From an uncultured Oscillospiraceae bacterium (GTDB taxonomy: Bacteria; Bacillota; Clostridia; Oscillospirales; Oscillospiraceae): 33,326 bases of DNA. The translations under genes were made by a program, and so were the position numbers. Positions within the stretch are counted from its first letter, which is position 1. Every line of letters begins with the position of its first letter. The notes under the pieces are model-generated. The model had not been told where the DNA came from. It worked only from the letters and a program-made list of their open reading frames with translations, and did no database searches. Location: positions 21,125-54,450 of the forward strand of contig CAJTVO010000004.1 in NCBI GenBank assembly GCA_910579485.1, given 5' to 3'. Positions 23,177-33,320 of this stretch are shown here, one piece after another.

Positions 23177-23208
23177 GTTCTTTTTCTTCTTTCAAGAAGA
23201 AAAAGAGC
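23177..23208 (-). repeat. 3' hairpin element downstream of glgP
   Basis: A 14-bp stem with one G-U pair (23177-23190 with 23195-23208) lies 10 bases past the glgP stop. On the minus strand it is preceded by GGGGGC and followed by AACCAAAAAGA, the same layout as the element after ntpG (4535-4560). It lacks a T tract immediately after the stem on the glgP strand, so it is not a textbook terminator. Confidence 0.65.
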
Positions 23209-23218
23209 AGCCCCCGTA

Positions 23219-25654
23219 TCACTTCTTGTAGGGCACGTGCCAGATCCGCTCGGCGTAGTCCGCGATGGAGCGGTCGGCGGCGAAGATGCCGGAACGGGCG
23301 ATGTTGCACAGGCTCATCTGGTTCCACTTCTGGCGGTCGGCGTAGGTCTCGGTCATTTTCCGCTCGGCGGCACAGTAGGAGGCAAAGTCGGCCAGGAGCA
23401 TGTACTGGTCGGCGGGGGAGCCGTTCACGCCCAGCAGCAGCTGCTGGACCAGGTCGTCGTAGCGCACGCCGTCCCGGAAGCCGTTGCTGATGTGATCCAG
23501 CACGCGGTGGAGATTGGGGTCCCGGGCGTAGAGGTTGAAGGGGTTGTAGCCGATGTCCCGCATCTCCTTGACCTCTTCGGTCTTCAGCCCAAAGAGGAAC
23601 ATGTTCTCGTCCCCCAGGACCTCGTGCATCTCCACATTGGCGCCGTCCAGGGTGCCCACGGTCAGCGCGCCGTTCATCATGAACTTCATGTTGCCGGTGC
23701 CGCTGGCCTCCTTGCCCGCGGTGGAGATCTGCTGGCTCACCTCGCTGGCGGGCATCAGCAGTTCCGCCAGGGATACCCGGTAGTTCTCCATAAAGAAGAC
23801 CTGCAGCTTGTCCTTACAGATGGGGTCCTGATTGATCTGGGTGGACAGGGAGTTGATCAGCCGGATGATCCGCTTGGCCACGGCGTAGCCGGGCGCGGCC
23901 TTGGCGCCGAAAATGAAGGTGTGGGGCTGCATCTCCATGTTGGGGTTATCCTGGAGCTGGTGATAGAGATGGATGATGTGCATCACGTTCAGCAGCTGCC
24001 GCTTGTACTCGTGGAGACGCTTGACCTGAACGTCGAAGATGGCGTCGGGATTGATGACAAAGCCCTGGGCCTTCTTCGCGTATTTGGCGAAGGCCTCCTT
24101 GTTGGCCCGCTTGATCTGGTCCAGACGAAGGAGGACTTCCTTGTCCTCGGCGAACTTTTCCAGCTTGGGCAGCTCCGTGCCGGGATGGAGGAGATAGGCG
24201 CTGCTGCCAGTGAGGTCGCAGATGAGCTGGTTCAGACCGGGGTTGATCTCCGCCAGCCAGCGGCGGTGGTCGATGCCGTTGGTGACGTTCTTGAACTTGT
24301 CGGGCTCCATATTGCAGGCGTCCCGGAACACGTCCTTGCGGAGGATGTCGCTGTGGAGGGCGGACACGCCGTTGACCGCCATACCGCCGGCGATGCACAG
24401 GTTGGCCATGCGGATCTCGCCGTCCCAGATGACCGCCATGTTCCGGATCTTGCTCTCGTCGCCGCAGTAGAAGGCGGTGACCTTCTCCTGCCAGCGGCGG
24501 GCAATCTCGCAGATGATCTGCCAGATGCGGGGCAGCAGGGTCTGCATCAGCTGCTGGGGCCAGCGCTCCAGGGCCTCGGCCAGCACCGTGTGGTTGGTGT
24601 AGGCCACGGAGTTGGCGGTGATATTCCAGGCGGTGTCCCAATCCAGGCCCGCGTCGTCCATGAGGATGCGCATCAGCTCGGGGATGACCAGGGTGGGGTG
24701 GGTGTCGTTGATCTGGATGACGTTCTTCTCGTGGAAGTTGGTCAGGGTGCCGTAGGCCTGGATGTGCTTGCGGACGATGGACTGGACGGTGGCGGAGACG
24801 AAGAAATACTGCTGGCGCAGGCGCAGGCTCTTGCCCTCATAGTGGTTGTCCTCGGGATAGAGGACCTTGGCGATGACCTCGGCCATGGCCTTCTCCTCGT
24901 TGGCCTTCAGATACTGGCCCTGGCTGAACAGGCCCATGTCGATGGGCGTGGGGCTTTTGGCGTCCCACAGGCGCAGAACGTTGGTGTGCTTGGTGCCGTA
25001 ACCCGCCACGGACATGTCGCAGGGCACCGCCAGCACGCGGGTATAGTCCTCGTTGACCACGTGCATCCGGCCGCCGTCCCAGAACTCGCGGAGCTTTCCG
25101 CCGAAATGGACCTCCTCCACCTCGTCCGGGCGGGGGATCAGCCAGGCGTCGCCCTGCTCCTTCCAGTTGTCGGGGAGCTCCAGCTGCTGGCCGTCCACGA
25201 TCTTCTGCTTGAAGATGCCCAGCTCGTAGCAGATGGAGTAGCCATAGGCGGGGATCTCCAGGGTGGTCAGGCTGTCCAGATAGCAGGCCGCCAGACGGCC
25301 CAGGCCGCCGTTGCCCAGACCCGCGTCGGGTTCCATGTCGAAAATATGGGCGGGCTTGAAGCCCAGCTCCTCGATGGCCTGACGCATGGGCTCGATGACA
25401 CCCAGGTTGTAGGCGTTCTTCATCAGGCTGCGGCCCATGAGGAACTCCAGGGACATATAATGGACCTGCCGGAGCTGCTGCTTGCGGACCTTGGAGCGGG
25501 TCTCTACGGCGTGGGCGCTCATCCGGTCCCGGAGCACCATGGCGCAGGCCTTCATCATATTCGCTTCGGTGGCCTCCTCCTCGGTGCAGCCGAAGTTCAG
25601 GCGCAGCTTGTCAATTATGGCCTGCTTCATGGAGTCCTTGGTCATTTTTTCCAT
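23219..25654 (-). CDS. glgP: Glycogen phosphorylase
   Basis: This 811-residue PLP enzyme (GT35) releases glucose-1-phosphate from alpha-1,4 glucan ends. The N-terminal VHYMSLEFLMGRSL, GNGGLGRLAACYLDSL, NDTHPTLVIPELMRIL and EASGTGNMKFMMNGALT are diagnostic; the Lys in GTGNMKF, near residue 655, carries the cofactor. The length is full. The ATG at 25654 has AAGAGG about 10 bases upstream; the Met three codons later is an alternative. It is the last gene of the glycogen set, 92 bases after glgA, and gives the cluster its degradative arm. Confidence 0.97.
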   Translation of the reverse strand: MEKMTKDSMKQAIIDKLRLNFGCTEEEATEANMMKACAMVLRDRMSAHAVETRSKVRKQQLRQVHYMSLEFLMGRSLMKNAYNLGVIEPMRQAIEELGFKPAHIFDMEPDAGLGNGGLGRLAACYLDSLTTLEIPAYGYSICYELGIFKQKIVDGQQLELPDNWKEQGDAWLIPRPDEVEEVHFGGKLREFWDGGRMHVVNEDYTRVLAVPCDMSVAGYGTKHTNVLRLWDAKSPTPIDMGLFSQGQYLKANEEKAMAEVIAKVLYPEDNHYEGKSLRLRQQYFFVSATVQSIVRKHIQAYGTLTNFHEKNVIQINDTHPTLVIPELMRILMDDAGLDWDTAWNITANSVAYTNHTVLAEALERWPQQLMQTLLPRIWQIICEIARRWQEKVTAFYCGDESKIRNMAVIWDGEIRMANLCIAGGMAVNGVSALHSDILRKDVFRDACNMEPDKFKNVTNGIDHRRWLAEINPGLNQLICDLTGSSAYLLHPGTELPKLEKFAEDKEVLLRLDQIKRANKEAFAKYAKKAQGFVINPDAIFDVQVKRLHEYKRQLLNVMHIIHLYHQLQDNPNMEMQPHTFIFGAKAAPGYAVAKRIIRLINSLSTQINQDPICKDKLQVFFMENYRVSLAELLMPASEVSQQISTAGKEASGTGNMKFMMNGALTVGTLDGANVEMHEVLGDENMFLFGLKTEEVKEMRDIGYNPFNLYARDPNLHRVLDHISNGFRDGVRYDDLVQQLLLGVNGSPADQYMLLADFASYCAAERKMTETYADRQKWNQMSLCNIARSGIFAADRSIADYAERIWHVPYKK

Positions 25655-25696
25655 ATCGGTGTGTCCTCTTTTCTGTTGGATTGATGGGGCAGGGAA

Positions 25697-25728
25697 GGGC
25701 GGAGCCGCGCAGAGGGACGGCCCCGCCC
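25697..25728 (-). other. Hairpin between glgA and glgP
   Basis: An 11-bp GC-rich stem with one G-U pair (25697-25707 with 25718-25728) and a 10-base loop lies between the glgA stop and the glgP start. It has no T run, so it may stabilise the upstream mRNA or attenuate rather than terminate fully. Confidence 0.4.
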
Positions 25729-25746
25729 GTTGGAAATCGCGCTTCG

Positions 25747-27180
25747 TTATGAACGGATCCGCTGATAGATGTCGTTATAGGCCTGGGCGCTGCGGCTCCA
25801 GCTGAAGTCCTCGGTCATGCCGGCCTTGCGCAGGTTGGCGAACTCCGTGGGCTTGTCGTAGTAGAGCTCCACCGCCTGACGGATGACATAGAGCATATCC
25901 CCGCTGTTGTAGTCGGCGAAGGTGAAGCCGTTGCCCGCGCCGCACCAGGCCTCGTAGGGATGGACGGTATCCTTCAAGCCGCCGGTTTCCCGGACGATGG
26001 GCACCGTGCCGTAGCGCATGGCGATCATCTGGGCCAGACCGCAGGGCTCGCTCTTGGAGGGCATCAGCAGCAGGTCGGCGCCGGCGTAGATGGCGTTGGC
26101 CAGATCCTCGTTGTAGCCGCGGTAGAGGCCCATGCGGCCGTTGTACTGGCCCCGCTTCTGCTCAAAGAACTGCTCGTAATTCCAGTCCCCGCTGCCCAGC
26201 ACCACGAACTGGCAGTTGAGGTCCATGATCTGGTCGAAGACCTTGCAGACCAGGTCCAGGCCCTTGTGGCTCACCAGGCGGCTGACGATGCCGATGACAG
26301 GCACCTCGGGGTCCACGGTCAGGCTCATCTGCTCCTGGAGCCAGGCCTTGTCCTTGGCCTTGCCGGACATGTCCTTCACGCTGAACTTGGCCTTGATGCC
26401 CTTGCCCTTGGAGGGATCGTAGCGCTCCATGTCCAGGCCGTTGAGCACGCCGTAGACCTTCCCGGCGTTGCGCTGGATGACGCTCTCCATGCCGTGGGCA
26501 AAGAAGGAGTAGCGCAGCTCCTGGGCGTAGGTGGGGCTGACGGCGGTGATGGCGTCGCAGGTCATCAGCGCGCCCTTGAGCAGGTTCACGTCGCCGTCCA
26601 TGGCGATGGTGCCGTCGGCAAACCAGCCGGGAGCCAGGCCGAAGAGGTCCTCCAGGGTCTCCTTGCCGTAGCGGCCCTGATACTCGATATTGTGGACGGT
26701 AAACACCGTCTTGATGCCCCGGATCTCCGGCCAGCGCACGCACTCGTCCTTCAGATAGATGGGCACCAGGGCGGTCTGCCAGTCGTTGCAGTGGATGACC
26801 TCGGGCATGAACTGGAGGGCGGGCAGCAGGGAGATGATGGACCGGGAGAAGAAGCCGTAGCGCTCCCCGTCGTCGTAGTGCCCATAGAGGGCGTCCCGCT
26901 TGAAATAGTACTCGTTATCCACGAAGTACCACATCACGCCGTCCTTCTCCAGACGGAACAGGCCGCAGTAGACCCGCCGCCAGCCGAGGGGGACCTCGAT
27001 ATGGCAGATAAACTCCATCTGATCCTTCCACTTATCCGCCACACGCTGATAGAGGGGCAGGATCACCTCCACCTCGTTGCCCGCCTGGGCCAGGGCCTGG
27101 GGCAGGCTGCCGGCCACGTCGGCCAGGCCGCCGGTCTTGCAGAAGGGGACCGCCTCAGAAGTCGCAAACAAAATCTTCAT
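25747..27180 (-). CDS. glgA: Glycogen synthase (ADP-glucose type)
   Basis: This 477-residue GT5 enzyme adds glucose from ADP-glucose to growing alpha-1,4 glucan. The N-terminal KILFATSEAVPFCKTGGLADVAGSLP has the KTGGL nucleotide-sugar motif, and the C-terminal half has the GT-B fold with IGIVSRLVSHKGLDL and LMPSKSEPCGLAQMIAMRYG, where the conserved Glu binds the sugar nucleotide. The length matches bacterial GlgA. It has an AAAGGAGG site and its own promoter-like sequence at 27268-27296, separate from glgB-glgC-glgD. Confidence 0.97.
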   Translation of the reverse strand: MKILFATSEAVPFCKTGGLADVAGSLPQALAQAGNEVEVILPLYQRVADKWKDQMEFICHIEVPLGWRRVYCGLFRLEKDGVMWYFVDNEYYFKRDALYGHYDDGERYGFFSRSIISLLPALQFMPEVIHCNDWQTALVPIYLKDECVRWPEIRGIKTVFTVHNIEYQGRYGKETLEDLFGLAPGWFADGTIAMDGDVNLLKGALMTCDAITAVSPTYAQELRYSFFAHGMESVIQRNAGKVYGVLNGLDMERYDPSKGKGIKAKFSVKDMSGKAKDKAWLQEQMSLTVDPEVPVIGIVSRLVSHKGLDLVCKVFDQIMDLNCQFVVLGSGDWNYEQFFEQKRGQYNGRMGLYRGYNEDLANAIYAGADLLLMPSKSEPCGLAQMIAMRYGTVPIVRETGGLKDTVHPYEAWCGAGNGFTFADYNSGDMLYVIRQAVELYYDKPTEFANLRKAGMTEDFSWSRSAQAYNDIYQRIRS

Positions 27181-27267
27181 TGGGAAATACCTCCTTTAGA
27201 GCTTGGGAAGGGCTCCGGTCTGGCCGGGCCGCCCGCCATGGCGGCGTGTCCTCTCCCCACATTGGGC

Positions 27268-27296
27268 AGTATACTCCGCCCTGGCGGAAAAGTAAA
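27268..27296 (-). promoter_or_regulatory. Promoter of glgA with palindromic spacer
   Basis: Minus-strand -35 TTTACT (27291-27296), 17-base spacer and -10 TATACT (27268-27273). The spacer includes a 14-base perfect palindrome (TCCGCC CT GGCGGA on the plus strand, 27276-27289), placed where a regulator could bind. The operator role is only inferred. Confidence 0.55.
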
Positions 27297-27347
27297 GATT
27301 TCCAGCCGCTTTGCGCCGCCTTCCGGCGCAGAATTGTAGCAATCAAT

Positions 27348-27377
27348 AAAGGAGGAGGAAGAATGTCCCCCTCCTTT
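27348..27377 (-). terminator. Hairpin after glgD
   Basis: A 12-bp stem with one G-U pair (27348-27359 with 27366-27377) lies 11 bases past the glgD stop. On the minus strand the second arm ends CCTTT, followed by ATTGATTG, giving a short T-rich tail. It probably ends the glgB-glgC-glgD transcript, at least partly, before the glgA promoter. Confidence 0.6.
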
Positions 27378-27388
27378 AGATGTTTTCT

Positions 27389-28506
27389 TTATACCACGCT
27401 GCCCTTGGCGATGGTCATGGGATAGCCGGGCGTGCCCATGAGGGTGCAGGAGTCCTTCACCACCACGTCCTTGTCGGCGATGACATTCTGGAGCACCGCG
27501 TCACGGCTGACGGTGGTGTCCTGCATGAGGATGCAGCCCTTCACCTCCGCGCCCTTGGCCACGCTGACGCCCCGGAAGAGGATGGAGTTCTCCACGGTGC
27601 CCTCAATGGTGCACCCGTCGGCCACCAGGCAGTTGCAGCATACGCCGGCGGGGTCAACGTAGGTGGAGGCATCGTTGCGCTCCTTGGTGTGGATGGGCCG
27701 CTCCGCGGGGAACACCTCCCGGCGGATGGCGGGGTCCAGCAGCTCCAGAGAGCGGTCGTAGTACTCCTTCACGGAGCGGATCTGGGCGGCGTAGCCGTCC
27801 CAGACGTAGCTCTGGATGTGGAGCTCCTTGGCCTTGGACTGGAGCACCGCGCCCCGGAAGCTGGTCAGATCGTGGCTCATGCACTCGTCCACCAGGTTCA
27901 GCAGCAGCTCCTTGGACAGCACGTAGATCTCCAGGGAGCGGTGGCAGCCGGCGCGGTCCCGGAGGGGGAACAGGGTCTCCCGCACCCGGCCGGTCTCGTC
28001 CAGGCGGAAGAAGGTCACATCGGCGTCAGACTCCACGTTGCTGGTACACACGGCGGTAATGTCCGCGCCGGAGGCCACGTGAGCCTGGTACACGTCCTGG
28101 ATGGGGATGTTAATGATGAGGTCGCTGTCCGCCAGGACCACGTGCTTCTGGCGGATGCCCTCCAGATAGGAGCGGACCCCCGCCAGGGCCTCGAGCTTGC
28201 CCCGGTACTCCCGGATGCCGCCCACCACGTTGTCGTCCGCGAAGGCGGGCAGCAGGCGCAGGCCGCCGTGCTTCCGGCTCAGGTCCCAGTCCTTGCCGGA
28301 GCCCAGGTGGTCCAGCAGGCTCTGGTAGTTGCCCTGGATGGCCACGCCCACGTCGGTCATGCCGGCGTTGACCATGCTGCTGAGGATGAAGTCGATGAGA
28401 CGGTAGCGTCCCGCGAAGGGGACGGAGGCGGGCATGCGGGACTCCGTCAGCTCCCGCAGGCCGCCGCGCTTTTCATAGGAAAAGATGATGCCGTGCAGTT
28501 TGCCTT

Positions 28507-28510
<4 letters not shown>
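27389..28510 (-). CDS. glgD: GlgD, regulatory subunit of glucose-1-phosphate adenylyltransferase
   Basis: This 373-residue paralogue of GlgC partners it in Firmicutes. The N-terminus reads GIIFSYEKRGGLRELTESRMPASVPFAGRYRLIDF and lacks the GGxGSRL nucleotide loop of an active pyrophosphorylase, the usual state for GlgD. The C-terminal half is the left-handed beta-helix (DGCTIEGTVENSILFRGVSVAKGAEVKGC). I chose the ATG at 28510, which overlaps the glgC stop by four bases (ATGA). The longer frame upstream only covers the end of glgC. Coupled translation fits a GlgC-GlgD hetero-oligomer. Confidence 0.95.
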
Positions 28511-29715
<1,205 letters not shown>

Positions 29716-29737
29716 GGCTTAAACTATCCTCTCGTAT

Positions 29738-31924
29738 TTATTCAGCCGTGGAAGGAGTCTTCTTCCTTCCCCGGGGAGCGGACTTCTTTTCTGCCGCGGC
29801 GGCCTTTTTGACGGCGGGCTTGCGGCCCGGCTTCTTGGGTGCCTCCGTGACGGCGGGGGCCTCCTCCGCGGCAGCCTTGGCGGCGGACTTGCGGGCCCGC
29901 TTTACGGGCTGGGCCTCGCCGGCGGGGGCTTCCTCTGCGGCCTTCTTGGCGGCGGGCTTGCGGGTCCGCTTCACGGGCCGGGCCTCATCGGCGGGGACCT
30001 CCTCCTCCTTGGCCTGGAGCTTTCCACGGCCCTTCAGGAACACCGCGCCGAAGGGCGGGATCCGGATGGACACGGAGCTCTCCTGACCGTGGGAGGGGAT
30101 CCACTCCACCTTGCAGGGAGCGCCGTTCACCGCGCCGGTGCCGCCGTAGACGACCGCGTCGGAGTTGAAGACCTCCACATATTCCTCCACCTGGGGACAG
30201 CCGAAGCGGTAGTCCTCATAGGTGTTGGGGTTGAAGTTGACGGCGCAGACCAGCTCCTCGCCGGCCTTGTTCCGGCGCAGGAAGACCACCACGTTGTTCT
30301 GATTGTCGTCGGGCACCAGCCACTGGAAGCCCTCCCAGCTGTAGTCGTCCTCCCACAGGGGGCTCTCCTTCAGATAGAATTGGTTGATATCCTTGATATA
30401 CTGGTGGAGCTGCCGGTTGCCCTCCTTCTCAAGGACGGCCCAGTCCAGCTGATCCTCGTAGTGCCACTCCTGCTCGGTGCCCAGCTCCATGCCCATGAAG
30501 CTCAACTTCTTGCCGGGGTGGGCCATGGTGTAGGCGTAGAAGCCCCGGACGCCCGCCAGCTGCTGCCACTCGTCTCCGGGCATCTTGCCCCGGACGGAGC
30601 CCTTCATGTGGACCACTTCGTCGTGGCTCAGGGGCAGGACGTAGTTCTCCGAGAATGCGTAGAACATGGAGAAGGTGATGTCCTTGTGGTTGCCCTGGCG
30701 GAACCAGGGGTCCATCTTCAGGTAGTGGCACATGTCGTTCATCCAGCCCATGTTCCACTTCAGGTTGAAGCCCAGGCCGCCGATGCCGTTGGGCCCCATG
30801 ACGTCGGTGGGCTTGGTCACCAGGGGCCAAGCGGTGGACTCCTCGGCCACCATCAGCGCGTCGGGGGCCACGGTGAAGGCGGTCCGGTTCATGGCCTGGA
30901 GGAAGGCGATGGCCTCCAGGTTCTCCTTGCCGCCGTTCTGGTTGGGGACCCACTCGCCGTCCCGGCGGTCATAGTCCAAGTACAGCATGGAGGCCACCGC
31001 GTCCACCCGGATGCCGTCGATGTGGTACTCCTTCAGCCAGAAGGCGGCGGAGGACAGCAGGAAGCTCTTCACCTCCGGGCGGCCGTAGTCGAAGACCCGG
31101 GTGCCCCAGGAGGCGTGCTCCCCCTTCCGGGGATCGGCGTACTCGTAGCAGGCGGAGCCGTCGAACTCGTAGAGGCCGTGGGCGTCCTTGCAGAAGTGGG
31201 AGGGCACCCAGTCCAGGATGATGCCGACGCCGTTCTGGTGCATGTAGTCCACGAAGAACATGAAGTCCTCGGGGGTCCCGTACCGGGAGGTGGGGGCGAA
31301 GTAGCCGGTACACTGGTAGCCCCAGCTGGGATCGTAGGGGTACTCGGTGATGGGCAGCAGCTCGATATAGTTGAAGCCCATCTCCTTGACGTAGGGGGCC
31401 AGCTCCAGGGCCAGGCTCCGGTAGTCGTAGAAGTCCCCGTTCTCCCGGCGCTTCCAGGAGCCCAGATGGACCTCATAAATATTCAGCGGCGCGTTGTAGA
31501 CGGGCCGGGCGCGGCGGCTCTCCCGCCAGGAAGCGTCGTTCCAATGATATCCCTCGATGCCGTACAGCTTGCTGGCGGTGCCGGGGCGGGTCTCGGCGTG
31601 GAAGGCATAGGGGTCCGCCTTCAGCCGCCGGACGCCGTCGGCGCCGGTCACGGCGAACTTGTAAGCGTCGTAGGTCTGGCCGCCGGGAATGAAACGCTCC
31701 CAGATGCCTTGGGTGATCTTTTCCATGGGGTGAACGTCCGGATTCCAGGAATTGAAGTCACCCACCACGGAGACCGCCTGCGCCCGTGGCGCCCAGACGC
31801 GGTACATGTAGCCGGCGGTCCCCTCCAGGGTGACCGCGTGCGCGCCCATGTACTCATAGGCGGCGATGGCTGTTCCCTCGTGGAAGAGGTAGGTGTTCAG
31901 CTGGTCTGCTTCTCTATAGGGCAT
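29738..31924 (-). CDS. glgB: 1,4-alpha-glucan branching enzyme with histone-H1-like C-terminal tail
   Basis: This 728-residue GH13 enzyme cuts alpha-1,4 chains and reattaches them through alpha-1,6 links. An N-terminal CBM48-like domain (about 20-115) precedes the barrel. DGIRVDAVASMLYLDY carries the nucleophile Asp, VAEESTAWP the acid Glu, and LPLSHDEVVH the third carboxylate. The beta-sandwich ends near residue 640. The last 90 residues or so are unusual: Lys, Ala, Pro and Glu repeats with two copies of a PVKRxRK(P/S)AAK unit plus PGRKPAVKK and PRGRKK, like histone H1 or AT-hook tails. I chose the ATG at 31924 (MPYREADQLN) behind GGGAGG; the upstream frame runs through the promoter. Confidence 0.95.
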   Translation of the reverse strand: MPYREADQLNTYLFHEGTAIAAYEYMGAHAVTLEGTAGYMYRVWAPRAQAVSVVGDFNSWNPDVHPMEKITQGIWERFIPGGQTYDAYKFAVTGADGVRRLKADPYAFHAETRPGTASKLYGIEGYHWNDASWRESRRARPVYNAPLNIYEVHLGSWKRRENGDFYDYRSLALELAPYVKEMGFNYIELLPITEYPYDPSWGYQCTGYFAPTSRYGTPEDFMFFVDYMHQNGVGIILDWVPSHFCKDAHGLYEFDGSACYEYADPRKGEHASWGTRVFDYGRPEVKSFLLSSAAFWLKEYHIDGIRVDAVASMLYLDYDRRDGEWVPNQNGGKENLEAIAFLQAMNRTAFTVAPDALMVAEESTAWPLVTKPTDVMGPNGIGGLGFNLKWNMGWMNDMCHYLKMDPWFRQGNHKDITFSMFYAFSENYVLPLSHDEVVHMKGSVRGKMPGDEWQQLAGVRGFYAYTMAHPGKKLSFMGMELGTEQEWHYEDQLDWAVLEKEGNRQLHQYIKDINQFYLKESPLWEDDYSWEGFQWLVPDDNQNNVVVFLRRNKAGEELVCAVNFNPNTYEDYRFGCPQVEEYVEVFNSDAVVYGGTGAVNGAPCKVEWIPSHGQESSVSIRIPPFGAVFLKGRGKLQAKEEEVPADEARPVKRTRKPAAKKAAEEAPAGEAQPVKRARKSAAKAAAEEAPAVTEAPKKPGRKPAVKKAAAAEKKSAPRGRKKTPSTAE

Positions 31925-31999
31925 AGTGATCCTCCCGTGTATATACGATGTAGCGATGGAGCGTCCGCTGGAAGAGATCGCCAACGGAATGCTTTGTAT

Positions 32000-32029
32000 A
32001 TTATACCCCATCACTTTGCCCAGCGTCAA
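32000..32029 (-). promoter_or_regulatory. Promoter of glgB-glgC-glgD
   Basis: Minus-strand -35 TTGACG (32024-32029), 18-base spacer and a perfect -10 TATAAT (32000-32005). Transcription would begin near 31992, leaving a leader of about 68 bases. This is the best consensus promoter in the window. Confidence 0.8.
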
Positions 32030-32199
32030 GGCGGCGGAGGGCAGTTTTCTATGGTAAAAGCCACAAAAAAACGGAGCGATTCACGTCTATTTTGCCAAAG
32101 GTTTTTTGCGGCCGGGGAAAAGGTATGTTTATTTTCCCCATATTTCGATGTAGTACGAGGGGTTTTCACCGGAGGATGGGCCGATTTTGCGGAAAGGTG

Positions 32200-32228
32200 T
32201 TTACTTTCACGGGTTGAAGTGCTAAAAT
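32200..32228 (+). promoter_or_regulatory. Promoter of the yerC-like gene
   Basis: A -35 TTTACT (32200-32205) and -10 TAAAAT (32223-32228) are separated by exactly 17 bases, with a leader of about 25 bases before the ATG at 32260. It is divergent from the glgB promoter about 170 bases away. Between the two lies AT-rich DNA (32030-32199) in which I see no gene. Confidence 0.7.
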
Positions 32229-32259
32229 GGGAGCATCCCAACCAACGGAGGAGTTTCTG

Positions 32260-32574
32260 ATGGCAAGGATCACGAAAAAGGAGAAGAGCGACGGCCTGTA
32301 CCAGGCCATCCTGACGCTGCGGACGGAGGAGGAGGTCTACGATTTTTTCCAGGACCTGTGCACCGTGACGGAGCTGCGGGCCATGGAGCAGCGCTTCAAG
32401 GTGGCGGTGCTGCTCAAGCAGGGGATGATCTACAACGACATTCTGGAGCGGACGGGGGCCTCCAGCGCCACCATCAGCCGGGTGAACCGGTCCCTGGCCT
32501 TCGGACACGGGGGCTATCAGACGTTTTTTGAGCGCCAGGCGGAGCGGAAAGAGCGCGGAGAGGAGGAGCCATGA
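32260..32574 (+). CDS. YerC/YecD-family TrpR-like DNA-binding protein
   Basis: This 104-residue protein matches the TrpR-like YerC/YecD family of Firmicutes. The N-terminal half holds EEVYDFFQDLCTVTELRAMEQRF, and a helix-turn-helix follows, at about 63-90 (GMIYNDILERTGASSATISRVNRSL). It is probably a transcription regulator; its ligand and targets are unknown. Tryptophan control should not be assumed, although the window is rich in aromatic genes. I chose the ATG at 32260 behind CGGAGGAG, because the longer frame overlaps the -10 box. Its stop overlaps the next start (ATGA). Confidence 0.9.
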   Translation: MARITKKEKSDGLYQAILTLRTEEEVYDFFQDLCTVTELRAMEQRFKVAVLLKQGMIYNDILERTGASSATISRVNRSLAFGHGGYQTFFERQAERKERGEEEP

Positions 32575-33320
32575 GCGCCTATGAAGCTTTGGCGGGGGTC
32601 TACGACGCGCTGACGGAGGACGTGGGCTACGAGAGACGGGCGGACTATTTGGAGAAGCTCTTCCGGCGCAGCCGTATTCCGGTCCGCACGGTGCTGGACC
32701 TGGCCTGCGGCACCGGGGAGATGACGGCCATCCTGACGGAGCGGGGGTATGAGCTGATCGCGGTGGACGGCAGTCCCGACATGCTGGCTCAGGCTCGGGA
32801 AAAGGCGGCGGACCTCACGGGGGAGCCGCCGGTGTTCCTGAACCAGGATATGACGGCGCTGGACCTCTACGGGACGGTGGACGCCGCCGTGTGCTGTCTG
32901 GACAGTCTGAATTATCTTCTGCATCCGAAGGATGTGCAAAAATGTTTTCAGCGGCTCCATCTGTTCGTCGCGCCGGGGGGCGTGCTGGTATTTGATATCA
33001 ACAGCCCCGCTAAGCTGGCGGCTTTGGACGGGCAGGTCTTCCTGGATGAACAGGAGGATGTTTACTGTGTGTGGCGGACGGAGTATGAAAAAAGGAGCAG
33101 GATATGCTCCTATTGGATGGATATATTTACCCGCCGGGTTGACGGCGGCTGGGACCGTGCCGGGGAAGAGCACCGGCAGCGGGCCTATACGGTGGAGGAG
33201 CTTCGCGGGTGGCTGATGGACGCGGGTTTCACCCGCGTCCGGACCTATGGCGATTGCAGGATGTCTGCTCCTCGGGAGAACGAGCAGAGGATATATTTTT
33301 CGGCGTTGCGGGGAGCGTAG
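32571..33320 (+). CDS. Class I SAM-dependent methyltransferase
   Basis: This 249-residue protein has motif I VLDLACGTGEMTAIL (about 41-55), an acidic residue after strand 2 in LIAVDGSPDML, QDMTALDLYGTVDAAVCCLDSLNYL for motifs III-IV, and LFVAPGGVLVFDINSP. These are typical of the small YqeM-like methyltransferases common in Clostridia. The N-terminal YEALAGVYDALTEDVGY also fits. The substrate is unknown. The start overlaps the yerC-like stop by four bases, so the pair is co-translated. The gene is complete; only six bases follow before the window ends. Confidence 0.9.
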   Translation: MSAYEALAGVYDALTEDVGYERRADYLEKLFRRSRIPVRTVLDLACGTGEMTAILTERGYELIAVDGSPDMLAQAREKAADLTGEPPVFLNQDMTALDLYGTVDAAVCCLDSLNYLLHPKDVQKCFQRLHLFVAPGGVLVFDINSPAKLAALDGQVFLDEQEDVYCVWRTEYEKRSRICSYWMDIFTRRVDGGWDRAGEEHRQRAYTVEELRGWLMDAGFTRVRTYGDCRMSAPRENEQRIYFSALRGA

